Notes: generated from the letters alone by a model not told the origin. A stretch of DNA of 62,661 nt from JAXHNE01 sp038316995 (GCA_038316995.1 JBBQAZ010000003.1:1-62661); one strand, 5' to 3'. Numbered from the stretch's first letter, positions 51,013 to 59,216 are shown. Numbers and translations: made by a program.

Positions 51013-51266
51013 TGGAAGAAGTTAATCAACAGGATCTACCGAGTTTTTACTACAAGAACCAGAATGATACTTATGGCGATAAGATAATGAGAGTCGTTGT
51101 AGCTACTAGTTTCGTGATCGGATCATTTACGTTATCTCATTCTCTTGATTACGTTGAAGGTAGTTGCGTAGATGTTGATAACCGCGACATTTTGCCTGCT
51201 TTCAATATTCCAATTTGTCTTGAAATAGCCGGACTCGAAAACGATTTCCCTATTATTGGCCGTTGA
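51012..51266 (+). CDS. Unidentified small membrane protein between fusA and tuf
   Basis: 84 residues with one apolar helix (about 28-44, VVVATSFVIGSFTLSHS) and a mostly acidic C-terminal part with two cysteines (in GSCVDV and PICLEI) that could pair outside the membrane. It begins at the fusA stop (TAATG). No family recognised. It is the third small ORF placed at a str-operon junction here. Confidence 0.6.
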   Translation: MEEVNQQDLPSFYYKNQNDTYGDKIMRVVVATSFVIGSFTLSHSLDYVEGSCVDVDNRDILPAFNIPICLEIAGLENDFPIIGR

Positions 51267-51341
51267 TTTTGTGTTAGTTTCAGAATAAAACTTATAGAGA
51301 ATGAGTCATATATCAAATTAGAGGATTAAAGATATTAACTC

Positions 51342-51370
51342 TTTACAAACCGCTAACAGATTGGTAGTAT
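51342..51370 (+). promoter_or_regulatory. Promoter of tuf
   Basis: TTTACA, 17-nt spacer, TAGTAT. Predicted start at about 51377, leader of about 90 nt with an AGGAG ribosome site. tuf is therefore separately transcribed, with its own terminator. Confidence 0.7.
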
Positions 51371-51466
51371 GGTTTGGTAACTCGCGAGAGGGCTTTGCTT
51401 TTAGTGCACTATTTATGAGCAATATGGACCGCGAACATAATACGTAAAATAATAGGAGAACTATAA

Positions 51467-52651
51467 ATGGCAGATTTTGACAGAAGCAAGCCTCATGTAA
51501 ACGTTGGAACAATGGGTCATGTTGACCACGGTAAAACAACTTTGACAGCTGCAATTACCGCAGTACTTGCAAAGAAACTTCCTAGTGACGTAAACAAGCC
51601 AATCAAGTATGACGAGATTGACAACGCACCAGAAGAAAAAGCACGTGGTATAACCATTGCGACATCTCATCAAGAATACGAAAGCGAAAACCGTCACTAC
51701 GCTCACGTTGACATGCCTGGGCACGCTGACTATGTAAAGAACATGATTACGGGTGCTGCTCAAATTGACGGTGCAATACTTGTTGTTGCTGCGAACGACG
51801 GCCCACTTCCACAAACTCGTGAGCACGTTTTGCTTGCGCGTCAAGTTGGTGTTCCGAAGATTGTTGTTTTCATGAACAAGATGGATCTAGCAGACGAAGA
51901 ACTAGTAGAACTTGTTGAAATGGATATCCGTGAACTACTTAGCAAATACGACTATGATGGCGACAACGTCCCTATCATTAAAGGGTCTGCAACCAAAGCG
52001 CTTGAAGAATCAGCACCAGACGAAGACGCAGTCATGGAACTCGTTAAAGCTTTAGATGAATACATTGAAGAGCCGAAGCGTGATCTTGATAAACCATTCC
52101 TCATGCCTATTGAAGACGTATTCTCAATCAAAGGACGTGGAACTGTTGCTACCGGACGTATCGAAACTGGTATTGGCAAGGTAAACGACGAAGTCGAAAT
52201 TGTAGGTATCAAAACTACTCAAAAGTCTGTTATTACAGGTGTTGAGATGTTCAAAAAATCACTTGACCAAGGTCAAGCTGGTGACAACGCAGGAATCCTA
52301 CTACGTGGAATTGAACGCGATCAAATTGAACGCGGACAAGTGCTTTGTAAGCCAGGAACAATTACTCCTCATACAGAATTTGACGCGGAAGTATACATCC
52401 TTACTAAAGATGAAGGTGGTCGACACACTCCATTCTTTAAAGGCTATAAGCCACAGTTTTATTTCCGAACTACGGATGTAACTGGTGAGGTTGAGCTACC
52501 TGCAGACAAAGAAATGGTTATGCCTGGTGATACTATCACTTTCAAGGTAAAACTACTTCAAGCTATCGCCATGGACCAAGGTCTCCGATTCGCTATCCGC
52601 GAAGGTGGACGAACTGTTGGTGCTGGTGTGGTTACAAAAATCAACAAATAA
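51467..52651 (+). CDS. tuf: Elongation factor Tu
   Basis: 394 residues. GHVDHGKTTLTAAIT P-loop, RGITIATSH switch I, DMPGHADYVKNMITGAAQ G3 with switch II, NKMD, then the two beta-barrel domains ending in REGGRTVGAGVVTKI. It delivers aminoacyl-tRNA to the ribosome. Normal length and intact motifs. Confidence 0.98.
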   Translation: MADFDRSKPHVNVGTMGHVDHGKTTLTAAITAVLAKKLPSDVNKPIKYDEIDNAPEEKARGITIATSHQEYESENRHYAHVDMPGHADYVKNMITGAAQIDGAILVVAANDGPLPQTREHVLLARQVGVPKIVVFMNKMDLADEELVELVEMDIRELLSKYDYDGDNVPIIKGSATKALEESAPDEDAVMELVKALDEYIEEPKRDLDKPFLMPIEDVFSIKGRGTVATGRIETGIGKVNDEVEIVGIKTTQKSVITGVEMFKKSLDQGQAGDNAGILLRGIERDQIERGQVLCKPGTITPHTEFDAEVYILTKDEGGRHTPFFKGYKPQFYFRTTDVTGEVELPADKEMVMPGDTITFKVKLLQAIAMDQGLRFAIREGGRTVGAGVVTKINK

Positions 52652-52667
52652 TATTGTAGATTTAGTT

Positions 52668-52701
52668 TTAAAAAGAGCCTCAACCGCGAGGCTCTTTTTA
52701 A
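52668..52701 (+). terminator. Intrinsic terminator of tuf
   Basis: A perfect stem of 14 bp (TTAAAAAGAGCCTC with GAGGCTCTTTTTAA), 6-nt loop AACCGC and a T-rich 3' arm; effective on both strands. Confidence 0.92.
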
Positions 52702-52775
52702 GTGTTCTTGCATCATAATATTTTGCTAGCAAAGTACTACCAAAAAAGCTAATGTACAAAACAACAACATATAAG

Positions 52776-52781
52776 TATAAT
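52776..52781 (+). promoter_or_regulatory. -10 box of the 77-residue ORF
   Basis: TATAAT ends 7 nt before the ATG at 52788, so the transcript should start on the start codon. It excludes the in-frame ATG at 52752. Confidence 0.6.
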
Positions 52782-52787
52782 AATGAC

Positions 52788-53021
52788 ATGTCTGGAGAAG
52801 TATTTAGATTTCAAGGTAGTATATCGGGGGCAGAGTACGCAGTTGCTTGCTATCCAGATCTTGATGATTTGGACACTGCATATGAATTAAATTCTGTGTA
52901 CGACCACATTGTAAACAGTGATCACTGGGCGCGAACCGAGACTATCGAAGTGATGGTCGTCTACCCGTTAATTGATATTGATTTATGCGACATAGGATAT
53001 TACGAGCCTAATAATGAGTAA
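52788..53021 (+). CDS. Unidentified small acidic protein
   Basis: 77 residues (MSGEVFRFQGSISGAEYAVA at the start), acidic and aromatic, no membrane segment. It overlaps the next gene by 8 nt. The start was placed by the -10 box; an ATG 36 nt upstream lies before the promoter. No family recognised. Confidence 0.6.
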   Translation: MSGEVFRFQGSISGAEYAVACYPDLDDLDTAYELNSVYDHIVNSDHWARTETIEVMVVYPLIDIDLCDIGYYEPNNE

Positions 53022-53376
53022 TATTCCTGACAGTCGCCTAAATACAATATTAAAAGTCGTTGAAGACTTTACATTTCAAGGCTTTTCAAAAGACGAGCAA
53101 TCACTAGAGGCATTATCAAACCTAGACTTAGATAATCGATCAACAATTGTTGGATTAACTCGTTGGATGATTGCTGATGCTCAACTTGGCCAGTCCCAAG
53201 TAATGCGGGCATCTAGACTTGCAAATATGCTTGATCCGGCGACTCACGATGCGATTAACAGGCCAATTAATCCTGTAACTATAAAGCAGCTAGTAGCTTG
53301 GGTCGACCCGTTTGAGCGTCAAAAGCAGAAAAAAGCAAGTCCTGAAGCACGATATCGACTAAGTAAAAAAGCATAA
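53014..53376 (+). CDS. Unidentified helical protein
   Basis: 120 residues, soluble, helical, with a basic C-terminus (ERQKQKKASPEARYRLSKKA). It starts within the end of the preceding small gene, so the two form a pair. Function unknown. Nothing in it suggests a toxin-antitoxin motif that I can name. Confidence 0.6.
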   Translation: MSNIPDSRLNTILKVVEDFTFQGFSKDEQSLEALSNLDLDNRSTIVGLTRWMIADAQLGQSQVMRASRLANMLDPATHDAINRPINPVTIKQLVAWVDPFERQKQKKASPEARYRLSKKA

Positions 53377-53538
53377 TATTGAGTTTCTTTGTAGTAAATA
53401 TATTTTGACGGCAAAGTTATAATAATTTACTTATTGTATACGCTCATTTAGGGTTAAGTAGAGAAATGAAAAATATACCAAACGCTCCTAATTTTAAACT
53501 AAATATAAATGCACTTTCATTATTTACGCCTATCAGAC

Positions 53539-53544
53539 TATAAT
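53539..53544 (+). promoter_or_regulatory. -10 box of the membrane protein gene
   Basis: TATAAT ends 8 nt before the ATG at 53552; leaderless-type spacing. Confidence 0.55.
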
Positions 53545-53551
53545 AGGTAAA

Positions 53552-54208
53552 ATGCAAAAAGCTTATGCTAGTCCAAAGCTTCTGAAAAACACACTGATAA
53601 TAGCAATAGTTTTATTGGCGTTATTGCATGTTTTAGGTTTGCTCATGGCAAATGGTACAGATGCGACAGCTTTCATTGGGTTTAAGAATTTATTTGACCT
53701 TGACCAAGAACGGAATATTCCAACACTCTACAGTGGTTTTCTCTATGCTGTTTGCGCATTCTTAGCGCTTATTCACGCATCTAAGAAAGGTCCACGGTTT
53801 GCAAAACTTCTACTTAGCGCATTTGCGGCGTTCTTTCTGTATTTGGCGTTTGACGAAACTCTAATTATTCATGAACTTTTGGCTAGTCCTATCAGAAATA
53901 TTCTTGGAATTGGGAACGGCAACCCGCTTTACCATGCCTGGGTAGTACCCGCACTCATAGTGATTATTGGTTTGTATCTCTTATATAGGGTAGTGCAGTC
54001 TAAAGATGCTTCATCGAAGCAAGTGAAGTGGCTAATTTTGTATGTCGGTATCTTGGGTAGTGGAGTTGTCGCCTTAGAAATAATTGGTACACAATTATAT
54101 TTCTCAGAGTTAGTGTATAAACTAGGTCCGGTGATGATCGAGGAAGTCTACGAACTTTCTATGGCAAGTTTCATACTCTATAGGCTAAATAGCTCACTCT
54201 CTAAGTAA
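53552..54208 (+). CDS. Multi-pass membrane protein of unknown function
   Basis: 218 residues with five or six apolar helices (about 10-31, 57-77, 84-104, 127-147, 158-183, possibly 188-205). Conserved-looking polar residues in membranes include DETLIIHE between helices 3 and 4 and EIIGTQ in helix 5, which could suggest an intramembrane enzyme site. It lies alone before rpsJ. No family recognised. Confidence 0.65.
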   Translation: MQKAYASPKLLKNTLIIAIVLLALLHVLGLLMANGTDATAFIGFKNLFDLDQERNIPTLYSGFLYAVCAFLALIHASKKGPRFAKLLLSAFAAFFLYLAFDETLIIHELLASPIRNILGIGNGNPLYHAWVVPALIVIIGLYLLYRVVQSKDASSKQVKWLILYVGILGSGVVALEIIGTQLYFSELVYKLGPVMIEEVYELSMASFILYRLNSSLSK

Positions 54209-54211
54209 TGC

Positions 54212-54240
54212 TTGATTTATACGATTAATAGTTGTAAAAT
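54212..54240 (+). promoter_or_regulatory. Promoter of rpsJ
   Basis: TTGATT, 17-nt spacer, TAAAAT (preceded by TG). Predicted start at about 54247, leader of about 84 nt. A second TGTAAAAT lies at 54247-54254. Confidence 0.6.
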
Positions 54241-54260
54241 TACCTCTGTAAAATAATCGT

Positions 54261-54277
54261 GATGACTAAAAGTCGTC
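54261..54277 (+). promoter_or_regulatory. Hairpin in the rpsJ leader
   Basis: GATGACT and AGTCGTC pair (one G-T) around AAA, followed by a weak T-rich stretch. Possible attenuator or regulator of rpsJ; low certainty. Confidence 0.35.
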
Positions 54278-54330
54278 TTGTTTACTCTCGATAGTTTCAA
54301 GAAGATGTTACATCACATAGGAGTAACCAA

Positions 54331-54669
54331 GTGGCCGAGCCAAAAACGCCTGCAACAGGTAGTAATTCACAAAAAATTCGTATTCGCCTTAAGGCATATG
54401 ATCACAAAGTAATTGATCAGTCTGCAAAACAGATTGTAGACACAGTTATTCGTACAGGAGCAAAAATTGCTGGACCAATACCGCTCCCTACAAAGCGTAC
54501 GGTTTACACGGTAGTAAAGAGCCCGCATGTGTACAAAAAAGGTCGTGAGCAATTTGAAATGCGTGTCCACAAGCGCATCATCGACGTTCTAGAGCCGACT
54601 CCGAAGACGATTGATTCACTTATGAATCTTAGTCTTCCTGCAGGTTGTGACGCAGAAATTAAAATGTAG
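54331..54669 (+). CDS. rpsJ: 30S ribosomal protein uS10
   Basis: 112 residues with a polar N-terminal extension of some 13 residues before IRIRLKAYDHKVIDQSAKQI. The loop GPIPLPTKRTVYTVVKSPHV is intact. Starts at GTG behind AGGAG. Normally the first gene of the S10 operon; here it has its own promoter and terminator and is separated from rplC by three other genes. Confidence 0.96.
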   Translation: MAEPKTPATGSNSQKIRIRLKAYDHKVIDQSAKQIVDTVIRTGAKIAGPIPLPTKRTVYTVVKSPHVYKKGREQFEMRVHKRIIDVLEPTPKTIDSLMNLSLPAGCDAEIKM

Positions 54670-54737
54670 TACTTGGAATCGTTCGACAACTGTCGACTTT
54701 CCGAATTCAAACTGTAATACAAGTATTGAAGACCACC

Positions 54738-54767
54738 AAGAAACCGCTCAATAACAGCGGTTTCTTT
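54738..54767 (+). terminator. Intrinsic terminator of rpsJ
   Basis: AAGAAACCGCT/AGCGGTTTCTT stem with a 7-nt loop and further T. It cuts rpsJ off from the rplC cluster. Confidence 0.85.
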
Positions 54768-54865
54768 ACTTAAGTAAATTATCCATCCTAAGGTGTGTTA
54801 GAAACATTACAGCAGTCATTTATCATATGCAGTAGAGTAGTCCTATCCATAACTAAGGAGATTAT

Positions 54866-55078
54866 ATGCACGAAGATCACGCCCACGAAACTAGAGAAAC
54901 AGTAGTTGTAGAAAAAGAAGGATCAAATGGTTCAAGCATAGGGTTTGCTGTCGGTATAATCTTATTACTACTGATACTATTTATTGTTTTTGTAAGGAAC
55001 CCGTTTGCTGGGAGTGGAGACACGAATATTAACGTAGATGCACCAACCCCAACTGCGCCAACCACTACAGAACAATAG
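54866..55078 (+). CDS. Small single-pass membrane protein
   Basis: 70 residues: a His/Glu-rich head (MHEDHAHETRETVVVEKEG), one apolar helix (about 25-45, GFAVGIILLLLILFIVFV) and a Thr/Pro tail (PTPTAPTTTEQ). AAGGAG stands ahead of the ATG. Function unknown; the head could bind metal but this is only composition. Confidence 0.7.
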   Translation: MHEDHAHETRETVVVEKEGSNGSSIGFAVGIILLLLILFIVFVRNPFAGSGDTNINVDAPTPTAPTTTEQ

Positions 55079-55139
55079 TTTTTTGAACTGACTAAAAGGT
55101 ACGTTAAAGATATTTTATAGCCAATTAGCCAATATAGGC

Positions 55140-55145
55140 TATAAT
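55140..55145 (+). promoter_or_regulatory. -10 box of the 158-residue ORF
   Basis: TATAAT ends 10 nt before the ATG at 55155; predicted leader of about 3 nt. Confidence 0.5.
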
Positions 55146-55154
55146 TGTTTTAAT

Positions 55155-55631
55155 ATGTCTGGAATCAATAGTATTTCAAGAGCTGAAAAGTTTGAATCCA
55201 TGGATGCAATTGCGCTTGCAAAGAACCTTCAATGGGAAATTGAGACTACTAAAGACCCTGCAGAAGCAAGTTTGAAAGGTAGTGTTGCAATTGCCGATAT
55301 TATTAGACTCGATGATTTCCGTTTGCGGGCAGGAACAATGATTACTGTGCGAGCTCTTAACGCAATTATTATGGAAGTGCAGTTAGCTGATGGGCAGCGT
55401 GCTTCTGCGTATCTTGACGATATGGTAGTGCAGGGTGAGTCAGCAGGGATTGGCTTCATTCAGAACATTGGTAAACCAAAGATTCAAACGTTATTCATAG
55501 GACTTAGAAGTGCGATGACACTTGAAACAACAAATGAAGAAGATGGATTTTGGGTTTCAGAGCTTGGTAGGCAAGTCTTGGTAGTTCCTGTACTGGATGT
55601 CGGAGGGGTTGCCCATACTGCGACAGGTTAA
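55155..55631 (+). CDS. Unidentified protein between rpsJ and rplC (1)
   Basis: 158 residues, soluble, with a helical N-terminus (SRAEKFESMDAIALAKNLQW) and a beta-rich body (GTMITVRALNAIIMEVQLAD). No family recognised. It has its own promoter with near-leaderless spacing, so it is a separate unit and not a true member of the S10 operon. Confidence 0.65.
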   Translation: MSGINSISRAEKFESMDAIALAKNLQWEIETTKDPAEASLKGSVAIADIIRLDDFRLRAGTMITVRALNAIIMEVQLADGQRASAYLDDMVVQGESAGIGFIQNIGKPKIQTLFIGLRSAMTLETTNEEDGFWVSELGRQVLVVPVLDVGGVAHTATG

Positions 55632-55683
55632 GTTATATTTAGTGCACGCCGGTCTTTACCGAACAGTTTACTCAGGATAAAAG

Positions 55684-55712
55684 TTGATTATTGCGTGCAA
55701 AATTTGTAAAAT
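55684..55712 (+). promoter_or_regulatory. Promoter of the 166-residue ORF
   Basis: TTGATT, 17-nt spacer, TAAAAT (preceded by TG), ending 10 nt before the ATG at 55722. Confidence 0.5.
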
Positions 55713-55721
55713 GTATTACTT

Positions 55722-56222
55722 ATGGAAAAGCTGCCAGTTATTAGACGAGATGTAGATATAGACCAGTTTGATCAGTCATTTCTAGATACTGTTGATTATA
55801 TGGGCTTTGTATTAAAGAGTCCTCCTAAGTTAGAGATAATTACTGAGCAAGAAGTGCACTCATTACAAAATGCTGTCACCCAAAACCCAGTAGCAATAGA
55901 CAATACTCTAGAATACGTTCAGTCGCTAGAACGACCTTCTATTAGTTTACCGATTAGCGGCATAAATGTATTTAGGAAAAATAGACTAATTTTTGATTTA
56001 GTCTTGGAATCGACTGGTTTTATCGTTGAGGAAAGGAAACTTATAACAAACTTTCTTAAAGCCCAGTTAGCTGTAAAAAAGCTTCCTGGTGCGCTTGAGC
56101 CCTCAATGACAAAAGTTAGATTTGGCACAACAAGGCGATCCAATAACAGTATTGAAGTAATACGCAGTAAGTTCAGTTCAGTAGTTCCCGAATCCATCAC
56201 ACTAAGTAAATTGTCGTATTGA
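55722..56222 (+). CDS. Unidentified protein between rpsJ and rplC (2)
   Basis: 166 residues (MEKLPVIRRDVDIDQFDQSF at the start), soluble, with a basic C-terminus containing KVRFGTTRRSNNSIEV. No family recognised. Its promoter is separate from that of rplC. Confidence 0.6.
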   Translation: MEKLPVIRRDVDIDQFDQSFLDTVDYMGFVLKSPPKLEIITEQEVHSLQNAVTQNPVAIDNTLEYVQSLERPSISLPISGINVFRKNRLIFDLVLESTGFIVEERKLITNFLKAQLAVKKLPGALEPSMTKVRFGTTRRSNNSIEVIRSKFSSVVPESITLSKLSY

Positions 56223-56243
56223 ATATGTAGTATTTACATCAGG

Positions 56244-56273
56244 TTGACAGTGGTGGCGGTTTAGTGATACTCT
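56244..56273 (+). promoter_or_regulatory. Promoter of the rplC-rpsN ribosomal operon
   Basis: TTGACA, 18-nt spacer, TACTCT with a TGA extension (56265-56267). Predicted start at about 56280; leader of about 157 nt. Confidence 0.75.
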
Positions 56274-56285
56274 AGTTTTTGTATA

Positions 56286-56387
56286 ACAGAAAAAATCTGT
56301 GAAATTGGTGTATTGGATAGGTCTGTCTTGTAGTAAATAACAGAGGCGGAAACCAACGGTCACCAATATTTTTGTGTCAGAGATGAC
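56286..56387 (+). promoter_or_regulatory. Structured leader of the S10-type operon
   Basis: First a hairpin ACAGA/TCTGT (56286-56300). Then ATTGGTG (56304-56310) pairs with CACCAAT (56361-56367), enclosing a TCTGT/ACAGA hairpin (56322-56344) and an ACC-AAC-GGT mini-hairpin. The closing 3' arm runs into A-TTTTT, so it could act as an attenuator. L4 regulates the S10 operon through such a leader in E. coli; sequence homology is not claimed. Confidence 0.5.
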
Positions 56388-56436
56388 AACAAATACACAG
56401 TTATAAACATAGAAGTTTCCAGTAAGAAAGGACACT

Positions 56437-57069
56437 ATGAAAGCACTCATTACACGAAAGGTCGGCATGACAAGCACCATCTCTGAAGATGGAACTGTTG
56501 CTGCTGTTACTTTGCTTTCCGCTAGTCCCTGCGTCGTTACGCAGGTGAAAACCGATGAGACTGATGGCTATATGGCTATCCAGCTCGGCACAGAAGAAGC
56601 AAAGCTTGGCAAAGCTCAGGCGGGTCACGCAAAAGCATCAAAGACAAGCCCAAAGATTGTTCGCGAGTTTCGCGTTGAAGAAATTACAGAAGATATGAAA
56701 GTCGGCGAGAGTCTCTCAGCCGACGTTTTTAATGTTGGAGACATGATTGATGTCACTGGTACCAGCAAGGGTAAAGGTTGGGCCGGTACAATTAAGCGTC
56801 ATAATTTCCACCGACAGCGCGCTTCACATGGTGCAAAAAGTAACTTGCGTAAAGTTGGTTCAATCGGATCTATGTACCCACAAAAAGTTTTTAAGGGCAA
56901 AAAGATGGCCGGACAAATGGGCGCAGAGCAAGTTACTGTACAGAATCTACGTGTTGCACTTGTAGATATGGAGCTTGGTGTTATAGGTGTCGTTGGTGCG
57001 GTTCCAGGTCCTAAAAAGAGCATAGTGATTATTAAAGAGGCTATAAAGTCTAAAGGCAGGAGCAAATAA
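56437..57069 (+). CDS. rplC: 50S ribosomal protein uL3
   Basis: 210 residues. KALITRKVGMTSTISEDGTV start, GTSKGKGWAGTIKRHNF and RASHGAKSNLRKVGSIG core, and the Gln-containing MAGQMGAEQVTVQNL block. It binds 23S rRNA near the peptidyl-transferase centre. AAAGGAC site ahead. It shares one base with rplD. Confidence 0.97.
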   Translation: MKALITRKVGMTSTISEDGTVAAVTLLSASPCVVTQVKTDETDGYMAIQLGTEEAKLGKAQAGHAKASKTSPKIVREFRVEEITEDMKVGESLSADVFNVGDMIDVTGTSKGKGWAGTIKRHNFHRQRASHGAKSNLRKVGSIGSMYPQKVFKGKKMAGQMGAEQVTVQNLRVALVDMELGVIGVVGAVPGPKKSIVIIKEAIKSKGRSK

Positions 57070-57704
57070 TGGCTGTCCCTACTTATACAAAAGCCGGCAC
57101 AAAAGCTACCGCCGCAGCTAAGCTTGATAGCAAAGTGTTTGGTGTTGACATTAAAAGTCACGACTTGCTAAAGCAAGCCTATACTGCTTATTTAGCAAAT
57201 GGTAGAACCAACAACGCCCGCACTTTAAAGCGCGGCGAAGTAAGAGGCGGTGGCCGTAAACCATGGAAGCAAAAAGGAACAGGCCGTGCTAGGTTTGGTT
57301 CTATTCGTGTTCCAATCTGGCGTGGTGGCGGTATAACTTTTGGACCTACTGGTGAAGAAAACTACTCTAAGCAACTTAGCACAAAAATGAAACGAACTGC
57401 TATTCGCCAAGCGCTTAGCCTATCTGCAACTGATAACCAGGTAAGTGTGATTGAATCATTTGAAATAAAAGACGGTAAAACAGCAAGCGCAGCAAAGCTT
57501 ATGAACAAGCTTGGCATCAAAAAGGCGCTCATTGTTGTAGACGAAAAATCAGACACAACAACACGCGCCACAAACAATCTAAAAGCTCTGAACGTTGTTG
57601 ACGCCCGTTACTTGAATGTGTTCGACGTAATGAATGCCGACAATATTATATTCACTAATAAAGCACTTGCGATAGTAAGTGACTGGCTTGGAGGAGAGAA
57701 ATAG
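57069..57704 (+). CDS. rplD: 50S ribosomal protein uL4
   Basis: 211 residues. The tunnel loop reads RGEVRGGGRKPWKQKGTGRA then RFGSIRVPIWRGGGITFGPT. C-terminal half globular, ending NIIFTNKALAIVSDWLGGEK. Translationally coupled to rplC. L4 is the autoregulator of this operon in E. coli. Confidence 0.97.
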   Translation: MAVPTYTKAGTKATAAAKLDSKVFGVDIKSHDLLKQAYTAYLANGRTNNARTLKRGEVRGGGRKPWKQKGTGRARFGSIRVPIWRGGGITFGPTGEENYSKQLSTKMKRTAIRQALSLSATDNQVSVIESFEIKDGKTASAAKLMNKLGIKKALIVVDEKSDTTTRATNNLKALNVVDARYLNVFDVMNADNIIFTNKALAIVSDWLGGEK

Positions 57705-57705
57705 T

Positions 57706-58098
57706 ATGCCGTTATCAATGACCCTAAAACCACGAATGAGCGAAAAGGCATACGGTCTTTCACAAGCTAACAACACCTATATATTTGAAGTTCCTAGGTC
57801 TGCAAATAAGCATACTGTTGCAGATGCTGTAGCTGCACAGTTTGAAGTGACAGTTACTAACGTGCGAATTGCTAATAAAAAAGGTAAAGCAAAGCAAACT
57901 TTTGTAAAACGATCACGTCCTGTAGATGGCCGAGAAGCTGCAAGCAAGCGTGCATTTGTAACTATTAAAACTGGTGAAATTATTCCTGTTTTTGCAGCCG
58001 TAGAAGAAGCCGAAAAGCAGCAAGAGAAGAAACAAGCAGTTATATCTAAGGCTACTGAAAAAGCAGCCCAAAAATCTGCTAAGAAAGGCGACAAATAA
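57706..58098 (+). CDS. rplW: 50S ribosomal protein uL23
   Basis: 130 residues from ATG at 57706, just after the rplD stop, with GGAGGAGA ahead; the GTG at 57679 would overlap rplD. LKPRMSEKAYGLSQANNTYI and NVRIANKKGKAKQTF are family blocks. The last 40 residues are a Lys/Glu/Ala-rich tail not found in short bacterial L23. It is the docking site for trigger factor at the exit tunnel. Confidence 0.96.
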   Translation: MPLSMTLKPRMSEKAYGLSQANNTYIFEVPRSANKHTVADAVAAQFEVTVTNVRIANKKGKAKQTFVKRSRPVDGREAASKRAFVTIKTGEIIPVFAAVEEAEKQQEKKQAVISKATEKAAQKSAKKGDK

Positions 58099-58937
58099 TG
58101 GCTCTAAAACAATATAAGCCAACGACTCCTGGTCGCCGTGGCATGACTAACCAAGACTTTGACAAGATAACAACAAAAAAACCTGTCAAAAGTCTACTGC
58201 GCGTAAAGCATCAAAAAAGTGGCCGTAACAACCAGGGACGAATTACCACCCGTCACCGTGGTGGTGGAGCAAAGAAGTTTTACCGTGTTGTTAACTTCGG
58301 CCTAGCTGACGGAACAAATGCTGTAGTAGAACACATTGAATATGACCCTAACCGTAGTGCGCGTATTGCTCGAATTTTAGATCAAGACAACAAGTATCAC
58401 TATATACTTGCTGCAAACAAAATGACTGTTGGCGACAAAATTGTCGCCGGCAAAGATGCCCCTATTGAAACTGGTAACCGACTTGCACTCAAAGACATTC
58501 CAGTAGGTAGCGTTATTCACGCCATTGAATTAGAAATTGGTAAAGGCGCGCAAATGGTTCGTTCTGCTGGTGCAAGCGCACAGCTTACAGCTAAAGAAGG
58601 TAAATACGCACAAGTAAAACTCCCAAGTGGCGAAGTCCGTATGGTCCACATAAATTGCACCGCAAGCATGGGTTCTGTTGGTAACGAACAGCACCAGAAC
58701 ATTAAATGGGGAACCGCTGGACGAAATCGTAACCGTGGCCGTCGACCTTCTGTTCGTGGTATTGCCATGAACGCTGCAGATCACCCGCACGGTGGTGGTG
58801 ATGGTGGAGCTCACGGTATCGGACGAAATCCAGTTACGCCATGGGGACAACCAACACTTGGTTATAAAACACGATCACGTAGCAAGAAGAGTAATAAGTT
58901 TATTGTCCGCAGCAAACATGCTGGGAAGAGGAAGTAA
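58098..58937 (+). CDS. rplB: 50S ribosomal protein uL2
   Basis: 279 residues. Start KQYKPTTPGRRGMTNQDF; RNNQGRITTRHRGGGAKKFY; and the catalytic-centre region NAADHPHGGGDGGAHGIGR with the conserved His. Ends in a basic tail. Shares one base with rplW. Confidence 0.97.
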   Translation: MALKQYKPTTPGRRGMTNQDFDKITTKKPVKSLLRVKHQKSGRNNQGRITTRHRGGGAKKFYRVVNFGLADGTNAVVEHIEYDPNRSARIARILDQDNKYHYILAANKMTVGDKIVAGKDAPIETGNRLALKDIPVGSVIHAIELEIGKGAQMVRSAGASAQLTAKEGKYAQVKLPSGEVRMVHINCTASMGSVGNEQHQNIKWGTAGRNRNRGRRPSVRGIAMNAADHPHGGGDGGAHGIGRNPVTPWGQPTLGYKTRSRSKKSNKFIVRSKHAGKRK

Positions 58938-58939
58938 CC

Positions 58940-59215
58940 ATGTCTAGATCACTCAAAAAAGGTCCTTTTATTGACCCTAAATTAGAAAAGAAAGTTTTGG
59001 CCCTGGGGCGCGAAGACCGCACGATTATTAAGACATGGGCACGTAGCTGTACTATATCTCCTGATTTTGTTGGCCGGACCATTGCCGTTCATAACGGCAA
59101 AGTCCACGTTCCGGTTAGCATTACAGAAAATATGGTTGGTCATAAGCTTGGTGAATTTTCACCAACTCGCAAGTTCCGTCGTCATGGCGGCAAGCTTGCA
59201 AAGGGAGGCAAATAA
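58940..59215 (+). CDS. rpsS: 30S ribosomal protein uS19
   Basis: 91 residues. SRSLKKGPFIDPKLEKKV, TWARSCTISPDFVGRTIAVH and VGHKLGEFSPTRKFRRHG are all family signatures. Standard length, standard place between rplB and rplV. Confidence 0.97.
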   Translation: MSRSLKKGPFIDPKLEKKVLALGREDRTIIKTWARSCTISPDFVGRTIAVHNGKVHVPVSITENMVGHKLGEFSPTRKFRRHGGKLAKGGK

Positions 59216-59216
59216 A

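Noticed and set aside
59067..59216. 50-residue N-terminal extension of uL22
   Set aside because: It lies wholly within rpsS in another frame and the family start is at 59217.
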